This document shows, one piece after another, positions 1 through 4,999 of a stretch of DNA of 5,816 nt. A program made the translations under genes and the position numbers. The stretch comes from Oscillospiraceae bacterium. Lineage in GTDB: Bacteria > Bacillota > Clostridia > Oscillospirales > Ruminococcaceae. The notes beneath the pieces were generated by a model. The model had not been told where the DNA came from and did not search any database. It worked only from the letters and a program-made list of their open reading frames with translations. The first letter of the stretch is position 1; every line of letters starts with the position of its first letter. The stretch lies in assembly GCA_031285645.1 (NCBI GenBank), contig JAITVU010000375.1:1-5816 (forward strand). Reading direction: 5' to 3'.

Positions 1-924
1 GTGGTGGTGGATCGGGCTCATTTTAAAGAGCCGTTTCGGGGTGCCGGTCAGGGCGCGCGTCGCCTTGAAGTAGAGCGTTTGAATGATGACGGAAAGCCCC
101 TCGACAATATAGATGAAACCCATAAAGATCAGGAAGGCCGGCAGGCCTGTGCCAAAAGCCATCGCGACGACACAGCCGCCGAGAAACATGGAACCCGTAT
201 CGCCCATAAAAATCTGGGCCGGGTTAAAGTTCCACACGAGAAAACCGATGCAGCCTCCCGCCACAGCCGCCGCGAACATATTGATGCCCGGCATAAAGAG
301 GATAGCCGATATGGCCAGAAATCCGAGCGATACCACAAAAGTCACCGAGCTGCAAAGACCGTCGACACCGTCCGCAAAGTTGACCACATTGACCATGTAA
401 GAGACGCCCAGAATCGCCAGCGGATAATAAAAGAGCCCCAGATTCCACTGTCCCAGAAACGGGATGTTCACGATGGTGGACGTGTCTCCCGCCAAATAAA
501 GGCCGAGAATATAAACAGCGGAGATCACAATCTGGAATACAAGCTTCTGCCGGGCCGAAAGGCCGAGGTTTCGCTTCTTGATGACACTTATGTAATCGTC
601 CACGAAGCCGACCAGGCCAAACGCCAGCGCCATCAGGAGGCCGAGCACAATCCGGACATTTTCGAGCAGCGACCCCATATAAAGCGGATTAACACCGCTG
701 AGCAGCATCAAAAACCCCACGACAACGCCGGATGTGATGCCGATGATGAACATAAGGCCGCCCATTGTCGGAATGCCCTGCTTGTTCTTGTGCCACTTGG
801 GGCCGATATCAAGAATTGTCTGGCCATATTTGAGCCTTCTCAGCAACGGGATCAGCCACAAACCCAGTAACGCCGTCACGGCAAAAGCGATACCGGCCGC
901 CGCGAGCATCGGCATGTCTTTCAC
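1..924 (-). CDS. mraY: Phospho-N-acetylmuramoyl-pentapeptide transferase MraY (3' end cut by window edge)
   Basis: Integral membrane enzyme that transfers phospho-MurNAc-pentapeptide from UDP to undecaprenyl phosphate, making lipid I on the inner membrane face. I translated 308 residues from the minus strand. Visible family motifs are HKNKQGIPTMGG (45-56), FVDDY (108-111 region, Asp109/Asp110), NVVNFADGVDGL (179-190), FMGDTGS (Asp242) and the start of the HHH motif (306-308), where the window ends. Roughly nine hydrophobic segments can be seen, and the last of the usual ten would lie outside. Family members are about 320-330 residues, so only some tens of residues are missing. The GTG start at 924 is chosen because AAAGGA sits 8 nt upstream; the ATG at 915 would be 17 nt from it. 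It is the third mur gene in the row, separated from murF by an unusually long 251-bp spacer. The NFADGVDGL motif has Ala where many homologues have Thr. Confidence 0.96.
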   Translation of the reverse strand, partial: MKDMPMLAAAGIAFAVTALLGLWLIPLLRRLKYGQTILDIGPKWHKNKQGIPTMGGLMFIIGITSGVVVGFLMLLSGVNPLYMGSLLENVRIVLGLLMALAFGLVGFVDDYISVIKKRNLGLSARQKLVFQIVISAVYILGLYLAGDTSTIVNIPFLGQWNLGLFYYPLAILGVSYMVNVVNFADGVDGLCSSVTFVVSLGFLAISAILFMPGINMFAAAVAGGCIGFLVWNFNPAQIFMGDTGSMFLGGCVVAMAFGTGLPAFLIFMGFIYIVEGLSVIIQTLYFKATRALTGTPKRLFKMSPIHHH

Positions 925-932
925 GTAATCAA

Positions 933-938
933 TCCTTT
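933..938 (-). promoter_or_regulatory. Ribosome binding site of mraY
   Basis: The minus strand reads AAAGGA, 8 nt before the GTG codon at 924. This decides in favour of the GTG start over the in-frame ATG nine bases further on. Confidence 0.6.
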
Positions 939-1025
939 CGTTATAGCTGATTACTTAAAATTCGAGCAAACTTTAAGTCGCGTCTTTCGCCGCGCGTCGC
1001 CATTTGATGGCGTCAATCTTGCCGT

Positions 1026-1108
1026 ATGGTCAATCCCGCGCCAACGCGTGGCGGCGGACATACGCCCACCGTATCAAAATGCGTCGCGTTTTGAAATTGA
1101 TTGACCAT
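1026..1108. repeat. 83-bp unit bounded by perfect 10-bp inverted repeats
   Basis: The ends are atggtcaatc (1026-1035) and gattgaccat (1099-1108), exact reverse complements. Inside are two further dyads. One is tcaaaa/ttttga at 1074-1094, with extra pairing towards a 3-nt loop. The other is cgcca/tggcg at 1039-1053. The same cgcca/tggcg stem recurs outside at 998-1012, and a near copy of the terminal repeat (atggcgtcaatc) lies at 1007-1018. There is no obvious target-site duplication. The shape fits a small REP- or MITE-like intergenic repeat, or a folded multi-stem RNA element in the murF-mraY transcript. Which of these it is cannot be decided from one copy. Confidence 0.45.
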
Positions 1109-1175
1109 TAAGTCTGACAGCCCCCTTACGGCGCTGCCTGCCCATTTGCCCCGAGAAGGGCATTGTCTTATGCGC

Positions 1176-2537
1176 TCACAGCTCTTTATAGATCATCTCT
1201 ATGACGTCCTCGAGCTTCATTCCACGGCTCGCTTTAAACCAGACAATGTCCTCGGGAGCCAATATCTCCTTAAGCGCGGCGAACAGCGCCGCCTTGCTGT
1301 CAAAATGCCGGGCGTCCGCCATACCGGCCGCTTTGGCGCCCTGTACATACGCAACGGCCATGGTGCCTGTGCAAAGCAGATGGTCGACACCGCATGCAGC
1401 CGCGATCCGCCCGGCGTCAAGATGCGCCTGCTCGGCCACGCGGCCCAACTCCAGCATGTCGGACAACACGGCGATCCTTTTGCCTGTGCAGGCGAGATGT
1501 CCCAATGTTTCCATTGCCGCGCGCATGGAGTCGGGGCTGGCATTGTAGCAATCCTCGACGACCGTATAGGAATTATGCACCACAATTTTCTGCCGCATAC
1601 CGGCGGGACGATAATTTTTAAGCGCCGCAACGGCGATATGGGGCGCGACGCCAAGGCTGACGCCGACGCAGAAAGCCGCCAGAGCGTTGTATACGTTGTG
1701 CTTGCCCATACTTGGGATCTGGGCGTCAAAGCGCCTTCCGTCATAACTGATCTCAAAAGTGGTATGGGTCGAAAATTCCCTGATCCGCGACCCCCTCACA
1801 GCGCAGTCCTGTCTTTCAATAGCGTAAAAGACCGTGTTCAGCTCATCGTTTGCGTAAGCGCCGAGCATATCGTCGTCCCCGTTGAGAATCAACACACCCT
1901 TATCACGAAGACCGCGCGTGATGGAGAGCTTTTCGTCCCGTATATTCTCGCGGCTGCCCATGGCCTCCAGATGCGAGACGCCGATATTGGTGACAACGGC
2001 GATATCGGGGGCCGCCGCCATGGACAGCGGGGCAATCTGGCCCGGCCCGTCCATACCCATTTCAAACACGGCGACTTTATGCTCCGGCGTCAGGCGCAAT
2101 ATCATTTGAGAGAGCCCGACTTCGTTGTTGAGGTTCATTTCGGTCTTGAGCGTTTTAAATCCCGCCTCACAGACACAGGCGATCATTTCCTTCGTTGTGG
2201 TTTTACCCACGCTGCCGGTCACGCCAACGACCTTGACGTCCAGCGAACGCCTGTAAAGCCCCGCAATGTCAAGGAGCGCCTGTCTCGTATCCGAAACCCT
2301 GAGCAGGCGATCCCCCGGCGCCGGCACAGCGCCCGATACAACGGCAAAGGCCGCGCCCTTACTGAGCGCGTCAGCCACAAAAGCATGGCCGTCAAAACGG
2401 TCGCCGCACAGCGCGACAAAAAGACAGCCCGCGGGAATATCCCTTGAATCGGACGATACGGCGCTGACAGCCACATCGTCTCCCGTATACTCGGCGCCGA
2501 CAGCCCGTGCGATTTGCTTGATGGAGAGTTGAGTCAT
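1176..2537 (-). CDS. murF: UDP-N-acetylmuramoyl-tripeptide--D-alanyl-D-alanine ligase MurF
   Basis: Cytoplasmic ATP-dependent Mur ligase that adds D-Ala-D-Ala to UDP-MurNAc-tripeptide, completing the pentapeptide that MraY uses. The protein is 453 residues from ATG 2537, a normal MurF length. The N-terminal substrate domain is about 1-100. The central ATPase domain carries the P-loop GVTGSVGKTTTK (105-116), FEMGM (158-162), TNIGVSHLE (183-191) and DEKLSI with the conserved Lys203. The C-terminal domain has EDCYNASPDSM (328-338) and KASRGMKLE (435-443), both typical of MurF. An in-frame ATG at 2549 would add four residues (MGFI), but its GAGG is only 1 nt away. The same TGAGG is 13 nt from ATG 2537, which is long but more workable, and MTQLSIKQIAR resembles usual MurF beginnings. 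The gene follows murE after about 100 nt and presumably shares its transcript. Confidence 0.96.
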   Translation of the reverse strand: MTQLSIKQIARAVGAEYTGDDVAVSAVSSDSRDIPAGCLFVALCGDRFDGHAFVADALSKGAAFAVVSGAVPAPGDRLLRVSDTRQALLDIAGLYRRSLDVKVVGVTGSVGKTTTKEMIACVCEAGFKTLKTEMNLNNEVGLSQMILRLTPEHKVAVFEMGMDGPGQIAPLSMAAAPDIAVVTNIGVSHLEAMGSRENIRDEKLSITRGLRDKGVLILNGDDDMLGAYANDELNTVFYAIERQDCAVRGSRIREFSTHTTFEISYDGRRFDAQIPSMGKHNVYNALAAFCVGVSLGVAPHIAVAALKNYRPAGMRQKIVVHNSYTVVEDCYNASPDSMRAAMETLGHLACTGKRIAVLSDMLELGRVAEQAHLDAGRIAAACGVDHLLCTGTMAVAYVQGAKAAGMADARHFDSKAALFAALKEILAPEDIVWFKASRGMKLEDVIEMIYKEL

Positions 2538-2541
2538 AATA

Positions 2542-2593
2542 AAGCCCATGCCTCAGGCCGAACACAAAACGAAGATGAACTTCGCATGGGCTT
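2542..2593 (-). promoter_or_regulatory. Inverted repeat in the murE-murF gap, over one possible murF start
   Basis: Perfect 10-bp arms lie at 2542-2551 and 2584-2593 (AAGCCCATGC / GCATGGGCTT on the transcript), enclosing 32 nt. A second small stem sits inside (cgaag/cttcg, 2570-2574 with 2580-2584, 5-nt loop). The downstream arm lies between the TGAGG ribosome binding site and the murF ATG at 2537, and it contains the alternative ATG at 2549. The transcript continues UUUAUUAUG after the stem. It could modulate murF translation, act as a weak attenuator, or stabilise the mRNA. The structure is visible; the function is inferred. Confidence 0.4.
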
Positions 2594-2637
2594 CGCACCT
2601 GCCTTTCCCGTTTTTTCGGTGTTTCGCCTATCAGCGT

Positions 2638-4077
2638 CTATTTCTTGCTCTTATCCAGAAGCTCCGACACAATGACTTTTTCATCGAAAAAGATTGTGCC
2701 GTAATCCAACACCTGATAATCTTCATGGCCCTTTCCGGCCAGCACCAGAACATCGTCGTCCCGGCTGTTTTCAAGCGCCCATTTAATGGCGGCGTAGCGG
2801 TCCGCGATCACTTTATGCGCCACCTTGTGTTTTTTCAGGCCCGGCATCGCGTCTTCAATGATGCGCATGGGATCCTCGTCGCGCGGGTTATCGGACGTCA
2901 GGATGCAGAAATCGGCCAGACGCGCCGCCGCTTCGGCCATTTTAGGCCGTTTGGTCCTGTCCCTGTTCCCGGCGCAGCCAAAGAGGACGACGACGCGCGC
3001 CGGCGCGAACGCGCGCACAGCCGTCAGCATTTTCTCAAGACCGTCCGGTGAATGCGCGTAATCCCTGATCACCGTGTAGGGTGTTCCGGTTTCAAGGATC
3101 TCCATGCGCCCCGGCACACCCCGGCAATTAAGCAAGCCTTCAATAACGTCGTCGTAATCAAGTCCGGCCGCTATACACGCGACGGCTGCCGCCAGGGCGT
3201 TTGAAACCGAGAAGAGCCCCGGCATCGCGAACTGCACCCTGGTGAGATCGGAGCCGTGCAAAAGGACAAAACTGGATTGTTGCGCCGTGAATTTGATGTT
3301 TTTCGCCGTATAGTCCGCTTCATCATGCTGGCAGGAAAATGTCAGTTTGGGACAGTCCAGCTCCTCAAGAAGCCTCTGTCCATAGGTATCGTCGTAGTTG
3401 ACGACAGCCACGTCGCACATCGAGAAGAGCTTTTTCTTGGCGGCGTAGTAATGCTCCATATCGCCGTGATAATCCAGGTGGTCCTGCGTCAGGTTTGTAA
3501 AGGCCGCCGCCGCGAAATGACAGCCCGCCACACGCTGCTGTTCAAGCGCGTGGGACGACACCTCCATGACGACATACTCGCATCCGGCGCCGTGCATGCG
3601 CTCAAACATGGCATGCAACTGATAGGGGTCCGGGGTTGTGTGCTTGGCGGGCACCACCATATCGCCGATCTCATTTTGAATGGTGCCGATGAGGCCCACT
3701 TTTTTACCGGCCTGTTCCAGAATATGTTTCATGATGTATGTGATACTGGTTTTGCCGTTTGTCCCGGTCACACCCAGCAGTTTAAGCTTCTTCGAGGGAT
3801 TGCCGAAATAATTGGCGCAGGCGATACCCCAGGCAAAGCGTGTGTCGGTTACGATAACCTGCTTGTCGATCCCGAGATCCCGCTGCACAACAACGGCCGC
3901 AGCCCCGCTCTCCAACGCGCTGAGCGCATGGTCGTGCCCATCCATTTTAACGCCCTTTATACAGAAAAACACACTTCCCCGCTCAACTTGTCTGGAATCA
4001 CATGTGATTGCCTTTATTTCGCCGTCTTTTTCTTTTGTTTCAAAAGGCACATTGTCCAGAAGCCGGTACAGGGTCAT
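2638..4077 (-). CDS. murE: UDP-N-acetylmuramoyl-L-alanyl-D-glutamate--2,6-diaminopimelate ligase MurE
   Basis: Cytoplasmic Mur ligase adding the third stem-peptide residue to UDP-MurNAc-L-Ala-D-Glu. The 479 residues match the usual length. The N-terminal UDP-substrate domain includes ITCDSRQVERG (24-34). The central domain has the P-loop GVTGTNGKTS (102-111), the HTTPDP substrate loop (146-151), EVSSHALEQQR (172-182), NLTQDHLDYHG (195-205) and AKKKLF with the probable carbamylated Lys214. The C-terminal domain has GVPGRME (320-326), DYAHSPDGL (339-347), DNPR (396-399) and GKGHEDYQ (448-455). In this family DNPR and GKGHE recognise meso-diaminopimelate, whereas lysine-adding enzymes carry a different residue after DNP, so meso-DAP is the likely substrate. 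The ATG at 4077 follows AAGGTGG by 9 nt. The gene is cut off from the PBP gene by the opposing flavoprotein gene. Confidence 0.97.
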   Translation of the reverse strand: MTLYRLLDNVPFETKEKDGEIKAITCDSRQVERGSVFFCIKGVKMDGHDHALSALESGAAAVVVQRDLGIDKQVIVTDTRFAWGIACANYFGNPSKKLKLLGVTGTNGKTSITYIMKHILEQAGKKVGLIGTIQNEIGDMVVPAKHTTPDPYQLHAMFERMHGAGCEYVVMEVSSHALEQQRVAGCHFAAAAFTNLTQDHLDYHGDMEHYYAAKKKLFSMCDVAVVNYDDTYGQRLLEELDCPKLTFSCQHDEADYTAKNIKFTAQQSSFVLLHGSDLTRVQFAMPGLFSVSNALAAAVACIAAGLDYDDVIEGLLNCRGVPGRMEILETGTPYTVIRDYAHSPDGLEKMLTAVRAFAPARVVVLFGCAGNRDRTKRPKMAEAAARLADFCILTSDNPRDEDPMRIIEDAMPGLKKHKVAHKVIADRYAAIKWALENSRDDDVLVLAGKGHEDYQVLDYGTIFFDEKVIVSELLDKSKK

Positions 4078-4086
4078 TACGCGACA

Positions 4087-4093
4087 CCACCTT
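4087..4093 (-). promoter_or_regulatory. Ribosome binding site of murE
   Basis: The minus strand reads AAGGTGG, 9 nt upstream of the ATG at 4077. It fixes the murE start. Confidence 0.6.
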
Positions 4094-4115
4094 GTTGTAA
4101 ACGCATAAATGCAAA

Positions 4116-4121
4116 ATTATA
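4116..4121 (-). promoter_or_regulatory. Candidate -10 box for the murE-murF-mraY transcript
   Basis: The minus strand has a perfect TATAAT within an AT-rich stretch, about 40 nt before the murE start, giving a leader of roughly 30 nt. I find no recognisable TTGACA-like box at 16-18 nt upstream, so the promoter may be weak or depend on an activator. A promoter is expected here because the opposing flavoprotein gene separates murE from the upstream PBP gene. Confidence 0.4.
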
Positions 4122-4235
4122 CGGAATTGATATCGACTATATGCTAAGACCTATGACAGGCGAATCAAAACATTTAACCGCCGATTTGAATATATATGGC
4201 AAAGTATGCAGCAAAAATCATCTTCTATGATACTA

Positions 4236-4241
4236 TATAAT
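4236..4241 (+). promoter_or_regulatory. Candidate -10 box for the flavoprotein gene
   Basis: A perfect TATAAT lies about 50 nt before the ATG at 4290. The start of transcription would be near 4249, followed by a leader containing a run of seven T. No convincing -35 box is present at 16-18 nt spacing. A small dyad atcat/atgat (4217-4231) lies immediately upstream and could be an operator, though such short dyads are common by chance in AT-rich DNA. Confidence 0.4.
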
Positions 4242-4275
4242 ATATTTGTGAATTTTTTTGGCTTTATCTGTTATT

Positions 4276-4281
4276 GGGAGG
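4276..4281 (+). promoter_or_regulatory. Ribosome binding site of the flavoprotein gene
   Basis: GGGAGG stands 8 nt before the ATG at 4290. This strong site selects the start at 4290 over the upstream in-frame ATG at 4206, which would add 28 residues encoded largely by the promoter region. Confidence 0.7.
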
Positions 4282-4289
4282 GCGCTTGT

Positions 4290-4865
4290 ATGACTGTTCT
4301 CGGCATATCGGGCACGCCGCGAAAGAATGGAAATTCCGAAATACTCCTCAGCGCCGCCTTTAAGCCGTTTGAATCCGCGGGCTGGGATATATGCAAAGTC
4401 TTATTATCCCAAATGGACATTGCGCCCTGCTCGGGCTGTGAAACCTGTATCGAACGCCGGTCCTGCTCAATACGGGACGATATGGCTTATATTTATGACG
4501 CCTATGAAAAATGCGATGCGGTCATTATTTCCTCGCCGACTTATTGGCGAAATGTCCCGGCTCAACTCAAGGCCGTTTTTGACAGGACATTCGCCTTGAA
4601 TCACAAAAAGCCGCTTATGGGCAAACTGGGCGGCGCGATCGCCGTCGGACGGGGTTCGGGCGCCGGACAGTCCATCGTCCTCAACGTAATCCACAACTTC
4701 TACCTGTCGAGCGGCGCGCTCTGCGTGCCTGGGGAGCTAAACGGCGTGACAGCCGTCGCGGACAAACCCGGGGATATTTCGGAGCAGCCCCGGCGCTTAA
4801 GGCAGGCTGAAATACTGGGAGAAAACATACTTAAATACATGGATATTTATCATCGCTCCGCTTAA
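4290..4865 (+). CDS. Isf-like iron-sulfur flavoprotein / NADPH-dependent FMN reductase family
   Basis: A 191-residue flavodoxin-fold protein. The N-terminus GISGTPRKNGNSE (5-17) is the FMN phosphate-binding loop, and SSPTYW...PAQLKAVFDR (81-99) is the family's second flavin-contact motif. Between them lie Cys47, Cys50, Cys53 and Cys59 (C-x2-C-x2-C-x5-C), followed by IRDDM. This compact motif is the one that holds a 4Fe-4S cluster in archaeal and clostridial Isf proteins. It is therefore probably a soluble FMN protein, with or without a cluster, that moves electrons in an anaerobe; the physiological partner is unknown. There is no signal peptide or membrane segment. It is a single gene on the strand opposite to the cell wall genes, convergent with the PBP gene and divergent from murE, with its own promoter and strong ribosome binding site. 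A role in peptidoglycan synthesis is not supported; it looks like an insertion into the cluster. Confidence 0.85.
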   Translation: MTVLGISGTPRKNGNSEILLSAAFKPFESAGWDICKVLLSQMDIAPCSGCETCIERRSCSIRDDMAYIYDAYEKCDAVIISSPTYWRNVPAQLKAVFDRTFALNHKKPLMGKLGGAIAVGRGSGAGQSIVLNVIHNFYLSSGALCVPGELNGVTAVADKPGDISEQPRRLRQAEILGENILKYMDIYHRSA

Positions 4866-4886
4866 CCGGCTTAAGAAACGGCGGAA

Positions 4887-4956
4887 AATCAGTATGACAG
4901 CGTTTGGAGGAAAGCGTTTTAATGCGGTTTTCTCCAAACGCGTTGTCAGGCTGATT
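4887..4956. terminator. Long imperfect inverted repeat between convergent genes, probable bidirectional terminator
   Basis: The paired segments, from outside in, are aatcag/ctgatt (4887-4892 with 4951-4956), tgaca/tgtca (4895-4899 with 4944-4948) and cgtttggag/ctccaaacg (4901-4909 with 4932-4940), separated by small bulges. The position between the ends of the flavoprotein and PBP genes is right for a shared terminator. On the minus strand the stem is followed by a short T run (CTGATTTTCC). On the plus strand no clear T tract follows, so efficiency in that direction is uncertain. Confidence 0.5.
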
Positions 4957-4973
4957 GACTGCGCACTTCTTTA

Positions 4974-4999
4974 CGCAGCCGGCTATCCGGCCGGCTGCG
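4974..4999. terminator. GC-rich hairpin overlapping the PBP stop codon
   Basis: Perfect 10-bp arms (cgcagccggc / gccggctgcg) enclose a 6-nt loop. The hairpin contains the last PBP codons and its TAG stop. Neither strand has a T tract after it. It may add to termination together with the repeat at 4887-4956 or protect the mRNA 3' end. It could also simply reflect the Ala/Pro/Gly coding sequence of the PBP tail. Confidence 0.3.

Larger units (their letters stand above)
925..1175. other. Long structured spacer between murF and mraY
   Basis: A 251-bp gap with no credible gene, although the flanking genes are co-directional and such genes usually lie close together. It has a GC-rich part (about 985-1165) and an AT-rich part near mraY (about 940-980). 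Several inverted repeats can be seen. One is a hairpin just after the murF stop (1147-1162, six pairs including one G-U, 4-nt loop). Another is the 83-bp unit at 1026-1108, annotated separately. A third is cgcca/tggcg with a 5-nt loop (998-1012). The last is acttaaa/tttaagt with a 12-nt loop (953-978). None is followed by a good U tract on the minus strand, so I do not call a terminator. It could be a 5' leader of mraY or debris of small repeats. Confidence 0.5.

Noticed and set aside
1..870. Plus-strand open frame of 289 codons at the left edge
   Set aside because: It lies antisense to mraY, is very rich in His, Arg, Asp and Lys with no domain, and is explained as the complement of hydrophobic membrane codons.
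925..968. Possible promoter for mraY (TATAAC with TTGCTC 18 nt upstream, minus strand)
   Set aside because: The -10-like box is only about 4 nt from the ribosome binding site, so the transcript would start at or after that site. The -35 match is also poor.
1147..1162. Hairpin just after the murF stop as an intrinsic terminator
   Set aside because: The stem is short and is followed on the minus strand by AAATGGGC rather than a T tract, and mraY downstream needs to be transcribed.
1101..2447. Long plus-strand open frame of 448 codons
   Set aside because: It runs antisense to murF, whose product shows every family motif. The frame lacks a recognisable domain and a ribosome binding site, and starts in the murF-mraY spacer repeat. 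It is an artefact of GC-rich codon positions.
3256..4230. Plus-strand open frame of 324 codons opposite murE
   Set aside because: It is the complement of murE and continues into the promoter spacer. It has no ribosome binding site and no recognisable domain.
4206..4289. Extended N-terminus of the flavoprotein from the ATG at 4206
   Set aside because: It would lie across the TATAAT box and has no ribosome binding site, while GGGAGG precedes the ATG at 4290, directly before the FMN-binding loop.
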